64,000 nucleotides of DNA from Spirosoma sp. KCTC 42546 (GCF_006965485.1 NZ_CP041360.1:6862501-6926500), one strand, 5' to 3'; positions 1-8,572 are shown, numbered from the stretch's first letter. The notes: generated by a model not told the origin, from the letters alone. A program made the numbers and translations.

Positions 1-2
1 AC

Positions 3-68
3 AACAACAGCTACTGGGTAGTACGTGATGATAAACATATAAGGTTGAAGTGTTTAGGCAAGGAGTAG
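3..68 (+). other. possible 3' tail of an upstream gene
   Basis: One frame is open from the window edge for 21 codons and ends in TAG. The residues read NNSYWVVRDDKHIRLKCLGKE. This could be the C-terminus of a gene lying mostly outside the window, but there is no family match and short open frames arise by chance. The rest of the first 150 bases holds only a small GTAGCG/GCTAC inverted repeat. Confidence 0.2.
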
Positions 69-155
69 CGCAAGCTACGAAATATACATAGTATGGCAAA
101 ATGCTAACTCAATCGAAAATCAGCACAAAGAATAAAGTTCCGACTGGCGGTTGCC

Positions 156-163
156 TACCTTTG
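156..163 (+). promoter_or_regulatory. TAnnTTTG -7 promoter box, near-leaderless
   Basis: TACCTTTG matches the Bacteroidota -7 consensus TAnnTTTG at every fixed position. Only 5 nt separate it from the ATG at 169, so transcription should begin at or next to the start codon. This supports the start at 169 over the upstream TTG. Confidence 0.6.
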
Positions 164-168
164 TATCC

Positions 169-612
169 ATGAATTACATCTATCTGTTCTTTGCCTTCAT
201 TGTCGGTTTAGCCATTACTGTTCAGGCGGGCGTTAATGCCAATTTGCGTCAGGCAATGGCTAATCCTATTCTGGCCGCTATTATTTCGTTCGGTTCCGGA
301 TTTATAGCCCTGGTACTGATGTTTCTGGCTACCGGCGGGTCAACTCCTTCATTCGAAACGATAAAGCAGATTAGCTGGTGGAAATGGACAGGGGGCGTTA
401 TGGGTGCTATTTACATGATCACGGTTATCGTGAGTGTGCAGAAAATAGGAACGGCGAATATGGTCAGCTTAAGCGTAGCGGGGCAACTATTAGCAGCCCT
501 CATTCTGGATCATTATGGCCTACTAGGCTTTTCGATTCACCCGGCCAACACCTGGCGGTTACTCGGTGTCGGACTGATCATTGCTGGGGTACTGCTGGTG
601 GTGAAAAATTAA
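169..612 (+). CDS. DMT-family (DUF606/YdcZ-like) small membrane transporter
   Basis: A 147-residue protein, almost entirely hydrophobic, with about five predicted membrane helices. It fits the short DUF606/YdcZ branch of the drug/metabolite transporter superfamily, whose members are about 150 residues long and probably act as dimers. The pattern FIVGLAITVQAGVNANLR near the N-terminus and a Gly-rich GVGLIIAGVLLV helix at the C-terminus are typical. The open frame extends upstream to a TTG at 151, but the ATG at 169 gives a clean first helix and sits 5 nt after a TAnnTTTG box. The substrate is unknown. The downstream gene is separated by a dispersed repeat, so this is probably a single-gene unit. 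Confidence 0.82.
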   Translation: MNYIYLFFAFIVGLAITVQAGVNANLRQAMANPILAAIISFGSGFIALVLMFLATGGSTPSFETIKQISWWKWTGGVMGAIYMITVIVSVQKIGTANMVSLSVAGQLLAALILDHYGLLGFSIHPANTWRLLGVGLIIAGVLLVVKN

Positions 613-706
613 TGGATAATGTAAAATGGATAATGGATAACGATTGATGAGAACAAGACTGTTGACTCATTGTTCATTCTACATTACTCATTGTTCATTA
701 CTCATT
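612..706. repeat. dispersed ATTCATT/ATGGATAATG inverted repeat, copy 1
   Basis: The left arm is built from degenerate ATGGATAATG units and the right arm from ATTCATTGTTCATT-like units that are roughly their complement. Two more copies lie at about 48121-48212 and 63604-63686; they share the words GGATAATGAATAACGATT (with changes) and ATTCTACATTA. This copy ends at the base before the ATG at 707. Read as protein, the right arm gives an artificial THCSFYITHCSLLI-like peptide, which falsely extends the next gene upstream. Confidence 0.7.
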
Positions 707-1318
707 ATGCCAATCAATTACCGCTTCTACCCCTCGCTGCTAAACACGTTCTCGCGCTACTTAACAGGGGGAAACCTTTCAGTACATGAGTTGATCGACT
801 CCATCAATCGGGTTCCTACACCAACCACGGCGGCTCAGGAGCGGGGCATCTCCTTTGAAGAAGCCATCGTAAAGGGGACCAACGAAGAGCGGTTCAACGC
901 TGAGATTGTTGCCAAAGTCCGTAAACTTCTCCCTCGCCCCATTGTCGATACGCAGGTGTTTTGCCAATGGGAAATTGACGATGTGCTGTTCTATGGCTAT
1001 GTCGATCTGATTGGCAAATTCAAAGCCGTCGACCTAAAAACAACAGCTTCCTACCAGCCAGGACGCTTCGTACATAACCACCAGAATCTATATCTGCACG
1101 CGCTGAAACGGAAAGGCATCAAACTGATGGAGTACGTCATTACAGATTTTAACGACGTCTATGTAGAAAGCTACGCCTTAACGCACCCTATCGACAGACA
1201 GTTGGAGGAAATTCGACTATTCAAGGCGTTTCTGGATGAACACCGGCCACTCATCACGGATAAAAAGATATTTGTCGCTCCCGGTGAGGATGCCGATGCG
1301 GGCCGTAGACGATACTAG
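707..1318 (+). CDS. PD-(D/E)XK superfamily nuclease (RecB-like fold)
   Basis: A 203-residue protein. Near residues 98-113 it shows the core of a PD-(D/E)XK nuclease: GYVDLIG with D100, then a strand ending AVDLKTT with D109 and K111. A following helix contains HQNLYLHALK, resembling the QxxxY helix of RecB/Cas4-type enzymes. The likely activity is metal-dependent DNA cleavage, probably in repair or recombination, but the substrate is unknown. The frame runs upstream to 644, yet those residues come from the dispersed repeat at 612-706; the ATG at 707 is the better start. It is probably transcribed alone and has no neighbouring restriction or CRISPR genes. Confidence 0.7.
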   Translation: MPINYRFYPSLLNTFSRYLTGGNLSVHELIDSINRVPTPTTAAQERGISFEEAIVKGTNEERFNAEIVAKVRKLLPRPIVDTQVFCQWEIDDVLFYGYVDLIGKFKAVDLKTTASYQPGRFVHNHQNLYLHALKRKGIKLMEYVITDFNDVYVESYALTHPIDRQLEEIRLFKAFLDEHRPLITDKKIFVAPGEDADAGRRRY

Positions 1319-1347
1319 TTCGCTCGGTTTCGTTGTACCTTGCGTTC

Positions 1348-2601
1348 ATGCTTCAGCAAACGCTCCATCTCTATCAACGGGCTTATCGGGGACTATCGCC
1401 ATCGGTATGGTTACTGGCGGGTGTGATGCTCATTAACCGCTGTGGCACCATGGTATTGCCGTTCATGACGCTTTATCTCACGCAGCATCTCCATTTTTCG
1501 GTTACAGATGCGGGCATTGTTATGGCCATTTATGGGGCTGGCGCTTTTGTCGGCACATTCCTCGGCGGGCGCTTAACCGACCGGTTCGGCTTCTACTACA
1601 TTCAGTTAATTAGCCTGATTTTTGGTGGACTGGCCCTGGTACTGCTCCAGTTTGTTGTGAATTTTTATGCTCTTTGTGGGAGTGTATTTATTTTCACCTT
1701 ATTTGGCGATGCCTTCCGGCCCGCCAACCAGGCTGCTATTGCCCACTATTCCGACTCGGAAACACGTACTCGGGCCTTCTCGCTCAATCGGTTGGCAATT
1801 AACCTCGGCTGGGCAGTTGGCGGAGGATTGGGTGGCTGGTTAGCCAGCATCAATTACAGCCTTCTCTTCTGGGCTGATGGACTGACCTGTTTAGTAGCGA
1901 GCCTGGTGCTGTGGTTGTATTTACCTGATCCAGCAATAGCCAGAAAGGTTAACGAAACAACGATAGTAGCCGTAGATGAAGCCGGTTTGCCAGATAAAAG
2001 TCCTTACCGGGATACGCTATTCGTTGGCTTTGTGGTTTGTGCCGCGCTATATTTTGTGGTATTCATGCAGTTGTTTTCGATTGTGCCGCTGTTTTTCAAA
2101 GAAGTGCTACATATGACTGAGCGCCTGATTGGCAGCCTGATGGCACTCAACGGCATCATCATTGTGGTGGTCGAAATGGCGTTGGTTTATAGTCTTGAGC
2201 AGCAAAAACGGTCGAAAATCAACCTGATTATAATGGGCGTTATGCTGACATCAATATCCTATATCGCGCTCACAATACCGACCATTAGCGTATTTTCTGG
2301 ATTACAAATCGCCCTGCTATTCATTGTATTGGGTACGCTAAGCGAAATGCTGGCCATCCCCTTTATCCAGTCATTTTCGGTTGAGCGATCTACTCCGGCA
2401 ACCCGAGGTCAATACTTAGCTTTATATTCAATGGGTGGCGCACTTGCCCAAACTACAGCCCCGGCATTTGGCTCACTTATAGTGGCAAATTTCGGATTCA
2501 CGACACACTGGCTGATTTTAGCCGGAATTGGCCTGGTATCAGCAGGTGGTTTTTGGTGGCTGGGGAAGAGCTATAGTAATGAAATGCTGTTGGAGCAGTA
2601 G
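1348..2601 (+). CDS. MFS transporter (DHA1-like drug exporter)
   Basis: A 417-residue protein with about 12 hydrophobic segments. Between helices 2 and 3 it has the major facilitator motif A as GRLTDRFG, the cytoplasmic loop signature of proton-driven exporters. The family (MdtH/YdeE-type MFS) exports drugs or metabolites; the substrate cannot be read from sequence. The open frame begins at a TTG at 1333, but the ATG at 1348 (MLQQTLHLYQ) is preferred. A degenerate -7 box (TACCTTGC) ends 5 nt before it, resembling the close promoter spacing seen elsewhere in this window. It is not related closely to the second MFS gene at 6604-7854. Confidence 0.85.
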   Translation: MLQQTLHLYQRAYRGLSPSVWLLAGVMLINRCGTMVLPFMTLYLTQHLHFSVTDAGIVMAIYGAGAFVGTFLGGRLTDRFGFYYIQLISLIFGGLALVLLQFVVNFYALCGSVFIFTLFGDAFRPANQAAIAHYSDSETRTRAFSLNRLAINLGWAVGGGLGGWLASINYSLLFWADGLTCLVASLVLWLYLPDPAIARKVNETTIVAVDEAGLPDKSPYRDTLFVGFVVCAALYFVVFMQLFSIVPLFFKEVLHMTERLIGSLMALNGIIIVVVEMALVYSLEQQKRSKINLIIMGVMLTSISYIALTIPTISVFSGLQIALLFIVLGTLSEMLAIPFIQSFSVERSTPATRGQYLALYSMGGALAQTTAPAFGSLIVANFGFTTHWLILAGIGLVSAGGFWWLGKSYSNEMLLEQ

Positions 2602-2658
2602 ACTAAAAACAATCAATACGACACTTTAAGACGAATCAATACCTAGTCGCAAAATCAA

Positions 2659-3033
2659 ATGGAAAACTGTCCAATTTGTTTCACTGAGCTTGAAATTAGA
2701 GAGTGCGCTCCGTGTTATGATTGTGGATGGGATATACCAACTGAACTTGAGCATTTAAGAGAAGGTCGTCATACTTATGCTGTTTATGAAGTTATTGCGG
2801 ACTTAAGAATTACATTATGCAACACTTGCGCAGTCGACTTTAGTAGCTATACATCAGAATATTTTGGCTTTCAGAATGCCCATCCAATATCTCTTAAAAA
2901 TTTATCTTTTATAAAGGATATTCGTAATCCACAGTCAGAATTCGACAAGTTCTGTCCCACCTGCAATCGTAGATTTAAGTTCTTGAAATTTATGCAATCA
3001 ATACGAGAATGGGCCCAATCTATAGCAGATTAA
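2659..3033 (+). CDS. Cys-rich hypothetical protein, probable zinc ribbon
   Basis: A 124-residue protein I do not recognise. It has four cysteine pairs or knuckles: CPIC near residue 4, CAPCYDC near residue 16, CNTC near residue 55 and CPTC near residue 98, suggesting one or two structural zinc sites. No signal peptide or membrane helix is visible. The third codon positions and the gene overall are clearly more AT-rich than argH next door (many AAT, TTA, ATA codons), which suggests recent acquisition. It lies 57 nt after the MFS gene and 84 nt before argH, in the same direction as both, but no shared operon is evident. Many zinc-ribbon proteins bind nucleic acid or act as small adaptors; no function is claimed here. 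Confidence 0.6.
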   Translation: MENCPICFTELEIRECAPCYDCGWDIPTELEHLREGRHTYAVYEVIADLRITLCNTCAVDFSSYTSEYFGFQNAHPISLKNLSFIKDIRNPQSEFDKFCPTCNRRFKFLKFMQSIREWAQSIAD

Positions 3034-3117
3034 GAGGTCGCTTTCAATACCAATAATACATCTGAGTTAATTGAAAGATTGTCTCCCAAACTTTCTTTAC
3101 GACCTTTGTAAGCGTCA

Positions 3118-4497
3118 ATGAGCGGGCTACTTTTCGCTCTTTCACCCTTTCGCACTTTCGCTTTGAAACTCTGGCAAAAAGAAGGCGTTACTACCGCCGA
3201 CCAAATAGAACGCTTCACCGTCGGGCGCGACCGTGAAATGGATCTCTACCTCGCTCCGTTCGATGTGTTGGGCAACCTTGCTCACGCGCAAATGCTCGAA
3301 ACAATTAATCTGCTGACTAAGGCCGAATTAAGTCAGTTGACAGCTGAATTGAAGAAAATATACCAGCAAATTGACGCCGGGCAGTTTGTGATTGAAGAAG
3401 GGGTCGAAGATGTTCACTCGCAGGTTGAATTGATGCTCACACGAGCGTTAGGTGATACGGGAAAGAAAATTCACTCGGGCCGGTCGCGCAACGATCAGGT
3501 GCTTGTCGATATGAAGCTCTTCACCCGCGACCGGCTCTGGCAGGTAGCCGAGAGCGTGCAGCGCGTATTCAACCGACTGGTGAGCCGGTCCGAACAACAC
3601 AAAGATGATTTAGTGCCGGGCTATACGCACCTACAAATTGCGATGCCGTCATCGTTTGGATTGTGGTTTGGCGCGTATGCTGAAGCCCTGGCCGATGATA
3701 TGCTGACGCTTCAAACGGCCTATCGGCTTGCCAACCGAAATCCGCTTGGTTCAGGCGCAGGCTATGGGTCTTCGTTCCCGCTTAACCGAACCCTTACAAC
3801 TGAATTGCTGGGCTTCGAAGGCATGCACGTTAATGTCGTATACGCCCAAATGAGTCGGGGTAAAACCGAACAAACGGCACTGACCGCACTCGCTGCCGTA
3901 GCCGCCACGGTCTCGCGGATGGCCATGGATATTTGCCTGTACAACAGTCAAAATTTCGGTTTCCTGACTCTACCCGATGGCCTGACGACCGGCTCCAGCA
4001 TTATGCCGCACAAGAAGAATCCGGATGTAGCCGAACTACTGCGGGCTAAAACCAACCGCATGAAAGCGCTGCCGATGGAAGTAACGCTCGTCATGAGTAA
4101 CCTCCCTTCTGGCTATCACCGCGACATGCAGTTGCTGAAAGAAATCCTGATGCCTGCTTTCGACGAAATCCTGGATTGTCTGAGCATTACCGATTTCATG
4201 CTCGAACACATTCAGGTCAAACCCAATCTGCTGGATGATCCTAAATACGATCTGTTATTCAGCGTCGAACGGGTAAATGAGTTGGTATTACAAGGCGTGC
4301 CTTTCCGTGAAGCCTATCGAACCGTTGGGAAGGAAATTGCCGAATATACCTACCATCCACCCCGCGAATTGCATCACACGCACGAGGGCAGTATCGGTAA
4401 TCTTGGCAATGATCTGATCAGCGAGGCAATGGAAAAGGCAATGGCTGGTTTCGGGGTAAACAAAGCACAACTGGCTATTGAGCAGTTATTGGCCTGA
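3118..4497 (+). CDS. argH: argininosuccinate lyase
   Basis: Catalyses the last step of arginine synthesis, splitting argininosuccinate into arginine and fumarate, in the cytoplasm as a tetramer. The fumarase/aspartase signature GSSIMPHKKNP lies at about residues 292-302, and HSGRSRNDQV occurs near residue 118, both hallmarks of ArgH. The ATG at 3118 gives 459 residues. An in-frame TTG at 3163 would start the protein at KLWQKEG, which is where family members usually begin, so the true protein may be 444 residues. A near-consensus -7 box (GACCTTTG, 3101-3108) lies 9 nt before the ATG. No other arginine genes are nearby. Confidence 0.95.
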   Translation: MSGLLFALSPFRTFALKLWQKEGVTTADQIERFTVGRDREMDLYLAPFDVLGNLAHAQMLETINLLTKAELSQLTAELKKIYQQIDAGQFVIEEGVEDVHSQVELMLTRALGDTGKKIHSGRSRNDQVLVDMKLFTRDRLWQVAESVQRVFNRLVSRSEQHKDDLVPGYTHLQIAMPSSFGLWFGAYAEALADDMLTLQTAYRLANRNPLGSGAGYGSSFPLNRTLTTELLGFEGMHVNVVYAQMSRGKTEQTALTALAAVAATVSRMAMDICLYNSQNFGFLTLPDGLTTGSSIMPHKKNPDVAELLRAKTNRMKALPMEVTLVMSNLPSGYHRDMQLLKEILMPAFDEILDCLSITDFMLEHIQVKPNLLDDPKYDLLFSVERVNELVLQGVPFREAYRTVGKEIAEYTYHPPRELHHTHEGSIGNLGNDLISEAMEKAMAGFGVNKAQLAIEQLLA

Positions 4498-4537
4498 ACG
4501 AGTTAATTGTGTAACTTTCCTAAAAACACAGAACGCT

Positions 4538-5182
4538 ATGATTACATCAATCGAAACCGTTCAGCCACACGGTCGGTCCGAGAGTGCGGTGGACTCGCCC
4601 GGCGTGGACTCGCCCGCCATTCCTGAATCGCTTATTTACGAGATACTCAATGGGCGCCCATTGTATTACAAGGGGTATCGGGATGTGGTGGCAGGGACTC
4701 TTAAATCCGAAGACCTTATGGGAAGTAGTGATTTACAAGCTATTTTGGTATCACTTATCAATACGCATATTACTGTCAATCGAGACAAAAAACGGTACAT
4801 TACAGCTACAAACGAGTCAGGTTTGCATATAGCCGTTGGGGATAATCTGTCTGCCGATATAGCCATATTTGAAAAAGCAAAACTATCTAAACTTAAAGGC
4901 AAGTATTTTGATATAGCGCCAAAAATTGTGATTGAAGTCGATATCAAAATCGATCTGAATGCCATTGGCAGCGACGTAGCGTATATTTCCGAAAAAACAC
5001 AGGAGCTATTCGATTTCGGTGTTGAGCGAGTGTTGTGGGTGTTATCCAGTATTCGCAAGGTCATTATTCTTCATCCAAATCAAGATTGGATAACTACCGA
5101 TTGGAGCAACGATATACTGGTCATGGAAGGCTGCGTTCTCAACATCAAAAAACTCCTGGATGAGGAAGAAATTTCGTATTAA
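4538..5182 (+). CDS. Uma2-family (DUF820) PD-(D/E)XK nuclease-like protein
   Basis: A 214-residue protein of the Uma2/DUF820 family, a PD-(D/E)XK fold expanded in cyanobacteria and Bacteroidota with unproven biological role. The putative catalytic strand reads LSADIAIF, followed by KIVIEVDIKID, where most members have IEVxS. The N-terminus holds a small internal repeat (VDSPG VDSPA) encoded by two copies of GTGGACTCGCCCG. The frame opens at 4478 inside argH, but the ATG at 4538 follows a near-consensus -7 box (TAACTTTC at about 4512) and removes the overlap. It ends at a bidirectional terminator. Confidence 0.7.
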   Translation: MITSIETVQPHGRSESAVDSPGVDSPAIPESLIYEILNGRPLYYKGYRDVVAGTLKSEDLMGSSDLQAILVSLINTHITVNRDKKRYITATNESGLHIAVGDNLSADIAIFEKAKLSKLKGKYFDIAPKIVIEVDIKIDLNAIGSDVAYISEKTQELFDFGVERVLWVLSSIRKVIILHPNQDWITTDWSNDILVMEGCVLNIKKLLDEEEISY

Positions 5183-5204
5183 CGATAGCTCAGATAATCA
5201 ACAA

Positions 5205-5239
5205 AAAAGGGGGATCATCACGCAGATGGTCCCCCTTTT
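5205..5239. terminator. bidirectional rho-independent terminator
   Basis: AAAAGGGGGATC pairs with GGTCCCCCTTTT across an 11-nt loop. The stem is flanked by A-run on the left and T-run on the right, so it can end both converging genes (4538-5182 and 5247-6113). Confidence 0.85.
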
Positions 5240-5246
5240 CTATTAA

Positions 5247-6113
5247 CTACTCCACCCGATACGCAACCAGACTATTCTTGTAAAACGTGGGAACAATCAG
5301 TAGTTTTTTCCTGGCGATGTAGTCAATATCCGCCGAATTGATTTTTGCTTCACGTGTATCCAGCAACTGTTCTTTTGTACCGTCGGCACTGATGTGAAAA
5401 ATCTGTCCGTTCCAGTCCGAAACAAAATAGTTGCCTTTGCCTTCGGCTACAATACCATCTGTATTAGCCATGCCGTCGGCTAGTTTCGTTATCGCTTTTG
5501 TAGACAGATCTACCGATTGCAAGGCCCCGATTTTAGTGCTCCCAATCAGGAGTTTATCCTTGCCAACGGCCAGCAGTCCGTTGGGCTTATTAAGTTGTTC
5601 GCCTTCCATAAAAATCTCCCATTTACCATCCTGCAGGCGGTAGATTTTGTCGTTTCTATTATCGGAAACGTACACCGTTCCATCTTTTGCTACCGTTACG
5701 TCATTTAAGAAACTGTCTTTCCCAACAGCATCCCAGGTTTTCTCGGCCTGCCCATTTTCGGTATTGATACAAACCAGGCGATACACATCGGTTACATAAA
5801 GCTTATTTTTATAGAGCCCCATTCCTTTAGGAGCGTTCAGTCCCGATGTCCAGCGCAGGTTTTCGATTTTACCATCCAGCGACACTTTAGAAATGAAGCC
5901 ACTTCCATCAAGATCGCCAGGTTTTCCATCGATATTGGCTACATAGATCGTACTTTTTCCATCGTAAAGAACAGATTCAGGTGTACGGAGCGTCGTATCC
6001 GTTTCCCATACTTTCACCAGTTTCATAGGTTTCGGCTTAGCAAGTGTAGGTGTCAACGCGAGTAGGCCAATGCTGGCAGTTGCTATAACGGCCCAAAATG
6101 TAGATTTCTTCAT
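5247..6113 (-). CDS. secreted SMP-30/NHL-type beta-propeller protein
   Basis: A 288-residue protein with an N-terminal signal peptide (hydrophobic stretch about residues 8-24, cleavage after TLA). The mature part consists of repeated strands such as TIYVANIDG, KLYVTDVYR, TVYVSDNRN and NYFVSDWNG, typical of SMP-30/gluconolactonase-like or NHL propellers. Family members hydrolyse sugar lactones or bind ligands; the metal-site residues cannot be assigned confidently, so enzymatic activity is uncertain. It is transcribed alone, ending at the shared hairpin. A functionally similar lipoprotein lies at 42281-43258, but the two are only distantly alike. Confidence 0.7.
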   Translation of the reverse strand: MKKSTFWAVIATASIGLLALTPTLAKPKPMKLVKVWETDTTLRTPESVLYDGKSTIYVANIDGKPGDLDGSGFISKVSLDGKIENLRWTSGLNAPKGMGLYKNKLYVTDVYRLVCINTENGQAEKTWDAVGKDSFLNDVTVAKDGTVYVSDNRNDKIYRLQDGKWEIFMEGEQLNKPNGLLAVGKDKLLIGSTKIGALQSVDLSTKAITKLADGMANTDGIVAEGKGNYFVSDWNGQIFHISADGTKEQLLDTREAKINSADIDYIARKKLLIVPTFYKNSLVAYRVE

Positions 6114-6299
6114 CTTCTATTGATTATCAATTAATTGAAAAAAAATTAGTTGTAACATGCCGGGTTAACATGCGCCTTATAGCGAATACATAAAAGGTAC
6201 AATATGACTTTTCTAATTGTCTACCAATTTTCTATGCTAAAAGGGAAACAATCTGAAATCGAGGGTGTTTAAAATCCTGCACGCTAAAAAAATCAGGTT

Positions 6300-6515
6300 A
6301 TGGAAAACTACCAGTCCCTCGCTTCGCAGGTGCAAACACCAGTCGGGCAAGTCAAACTCAAGGAAAGCATCCGCGATATGATCCGGCTGCAACGTGATTA
6401 TCAACTTTCGGACGAATTGTTCTGGGAGGTGTTTAACACGCGTGTGCTGCTCAACGAACAGATTGATGTGAATGCCTTCCTCAGCGATCTGAATGCACCC
6501 GTTGCTGTAGCTTAA
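6300..6515 (+). CDS. small conserved-looking hypothetical protein
   Basis: A 71-residue soluble protein with no signal peptide, rich in alternating charged and hydrophobic residues (LKESIRDMIRLQRDYQLSDE) that suggest two amphipathic helices. I do not recognise it. Support for a real gene comes from its isolated position, an A-rich sequence before the ATG, and a strong terminator hairpin beginning 21 nt after its stop. The antisense strand is also open for 106 codons, but that frame has atypical composition and no terminator logic. Confidence 0.5.
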   Translation: MENYQSLASQVQTPVGQVKLKESIRDMIRLQRDYQLSDELFWEVFNTRVLLNEQIDVNAFLSDLNAPVAVA

Positions 6516-6535
6516 CGTACGGTACCGGTTGCCTG

Positions 6536-6584
6536 CCTGCTCCCAACTATCCGACAATTGACCGGTAGCTGGGAGCAGGTTTTT
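6536..6584. terminator. terminator between converging genes
   Basis: CCTGCTCCCAACTA and TAGCTGGGAGCAGG form a 14-bp stem with one mismatch and a 16-nt loop, followed on the plus strand by TTTTTG. It ends the small gene at 6300-6515 and lies 20 nt from the end of the MFS gene on the other strand. Confidence 0.85.
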
Positions 6585-6603
6585 GTTTGGTGATTAGCCC
6601 TGA

Positions 6604-7854
6604 TCAGCTCAATCGCACTGCGAACAATTCCTTTGATTTGGCATAGACATACCCAACTACAAACAGGGTAACCACACCACCTAACGCCACCGATGGAACT
6701 GTACCAAGCAATCGGGCCAATAAGCCCGATTCAAACGCACCAATCTCATTCGATGAACTAACAAAAATACCATTCACAGCAGCCACACGCCCACGCATAT
6801 GGTCGGGTGGAAAAATCTGGAGAATCGTCTGGCGGATAATCACGCTCACGCTATCGAACGCACCAGTCAGTCCCAGCATGAGCAGGGATAAATAGAAGTT
6901 CGTAGAATATGAAAACACAATCGTGGCCACTCCAAATCCGGCCACCGACAGCAGCATATTTCGCCAGGCATTGTGCGTTGGCGGATGCTTTGTCATATAG
7001 GCCATAGTTAACAGAGCGCCGATTGAGGGAGCGGCTCGTAGAAATCCTAAGCCCTCGGCCCCCACTTTTAGAATATCTTCGGCAAAAACGGGCAGAATAG
7101 CGACTACACCCCCAAATAAAACGGAGAATAAGTCCAGTGAAATAGCATAGAGTACAATCTGGGTTTTGAAAACAAACCGAAATCCTTCTTTCAGACTTTC
7201 CCGAAGACCCAGAACCGGTTCGTTGCTAACAGGCACGGGCTTCCGGTCGATTAGGGTAATGAGCACATAACAAACTACCAGCAGCGCAATGACTACAATC
7301 AAGGAGTTATCGAACCCAACCCAGCTATATAAAAACCCCGCCAGCCCCGGCCCAACAATAGCGCCTGCCTGCCAAAACGAGCTACTCCAGGTTGCGGAGT
7401 TCGCATAGAGTTCACGAGGAACCAGAAATGGTTTTAACGACGAACTGGCTGGCGAATAAAATCCCTTTGCTGTGCCAATCAGCATCAGAACGCCGTAAAT
7501 AGTGGCTAAACGAGCCGTTTGCGACAAACCCGACACAATAGATGGCTGAAAAACTAAATACAGAATTACGGAACCAAGGAGAATAACCAGCAGGCTCCAC
7601 TGTAAAATGCTTTTCTTATCGCGCCGATCGGCCAGGTGCCCCCCAAAAAGGGATAAAGCAATAAAAGGTATCGCTTCTGCCAAACCTACCAAACCCAGCA
7701 TGAGTGGGTCATGAGTAATTTTATAGAGTTCGTAGCCCAGTGTAACTTCCTGAATCAGCAAGGTGGCTGTAATCAGAAAACTGTTCAGAACGAAGTAACG
7801 AAATTCAGGAATTCGGAGGGAGGCAAAGGTGTCGTTAGTCGTTTGTTGACCCAT
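6604..7854 (-). CDS. MFS transporter (EntS/MFS_3-like exporter)
   Basis: A 416-residue protein with about 12 membrane segments and the motif GGHLADRRDKK between helices 2 and 3. Features such as SVIIRQTILQIFPPDHMRGRVAAVN in the C-terminal half are typical of the MFS_3/EntS branch, which exports siderophores, macrolides and other metabolites. There is no siderophore biosynthesis gene nearby, so the substrate stays open. The frame begins with GTG at 7860; the ATG at 7854 is chosen. It is transcribed divergently from trpF, 55 nt away, so the two promoters overlap in a small region. Confidence 0.85.
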   Translation of the reverse strand: MGQQTTNDTFASLRIPEFRYFVLNSFLITATLLIQEVTLGYELYKITHDPLMLGLVGLAEAIPFIALSLFGGHLADRRDKKSILQWSLLVILLGSVILYLVFQPSIVSGLSQTARLATIYGVLMLIGTAKGFYSPASSSLKPFLVPRELYANSATWSSSFWQAGAIVGPGLAGFLYSWVGFDNSLIVVIALLVVCYVLITLIDRKPVPVSNEPVLGLRESLKEGFRFVFKTQIVLYAISLDLFSVLFGGVVAILPVFAEDILKVGAEGLGFLRAAPSIGALLTMAYMTKHPPTHNAWRNMLLSVAGFGVATIVFSYSTNFYLSLLMLGLTGAFDSVSVIIRQTILQIFPPDHMRGRVAAVNGIFVSSSNEIGAFESGLLARLLGTVPSVALGGVVTLFVVGYVYAKSKELFAVRLS

Positions 7855-7909
7855 AATCACACGAACCGTAGATTTACGGCTACATCATTTAGTTAAGCAA
7901 CCGAAAACA

Positions 7910-8572
7910 ATGGAATCTCCGTTCCGAACGAGGGTAAAAATTTGTTGTATTAGCAGCCTTGATGAAGCGCAACTGGCTATTCGGCTTGGTGCCGATGCCC
8001 TTGGATTGGTAGGTCGAATGCCCAGTGGTCCCGGTGTGGTCGGCGATGAATTGGCCGCTCAAATCGTCAAGTCGACTCCCCCACCCATAGCCACATTCAT
8101 GCTAACCAGCGAAACAAATCTGGCTGATATCATCGCCCATCAACAGCGAGTCGGTGCAAATACCATTCAACTCGTAGATGCGGTACCGTCAGAAACCTAC
8201 GCCCAATTGCATCAGGCTCTGCCTGCGATAAAAGTGGTGCAGGTCATACATGTTATCGACGAACGAAATCTCGATGAAGCGCTGACAGCCATTCAGCATG
8301 GAGTCGATGCATTGTTACTCGATTCAGGTAATCCAACGTTGGCTGTGAAAGAACTAGGTGGCACGGGACGCGTGCATAACTGGCAGGTAAGCCGTCAAAT
8401 TGTCGAGCAGTCGTCGGTACCCGTGTTTCTGGCGGGTGGCCTAAAGCCCGAGAATGTACGCGAGGCTATTGACACAGTGCAACCTTTTGGCCTTGACATT
8501 TGCAGCGGTGTGCGCACAAACGGCCACCTGGACGCTCACAAACTCGAAGCGTTTATGTTGGCGCTACAGTAA
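7910..8572 (+). CDS. trpF: phosphoribosylanthranilate isomerase-like TIM barrel
   Basis: A 220-residue (beta/alpha)8 protein. TrpF converts phosphoribosylanthranilate to CdRP in tryptophan synthesis, using a cysteine base and an aspartate acid. The N-terminal strand reads VKICC, with C12 at the catalytic position but C13 where nearly all TrpF proteins have Gly. The later motifs are present: VQVIHV, LLLDSG with D138, GGTGRVHNW, FLAGGLKPENV and GLDICSGV. No other trp genes are adjacent, and the unusual CC motif suggests a divergent, perhaps specialised, member. The start is the only ATG that preserves the first strand. Confidence 0.8.
   Translation: MESPFRTRVKICCISSLDEAQLAIRLGADALGLVGRMPSGPGVVGDELAAQIVKSTPPPIATFMLTSETNLADIIAHQQRVGANTIQLVDAVPSETYAQLHQALPAIKVVQVIHVIDERNLDEALTAIQHGVDALLLDSGNPTLAVKELGGTGRVHNWQVSRQIVEQSSVPVFLAGGLKPENVREAIDTVQPFGLDICSGVRTNGHLDAHKLEAFMLALQ

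Noticed and set aside
707..1318. Cas4 of a CRISPR system
   Set aside because: No cysteine cluster of Cas4, no cas genes, and no repeat-spacer array is in the window.
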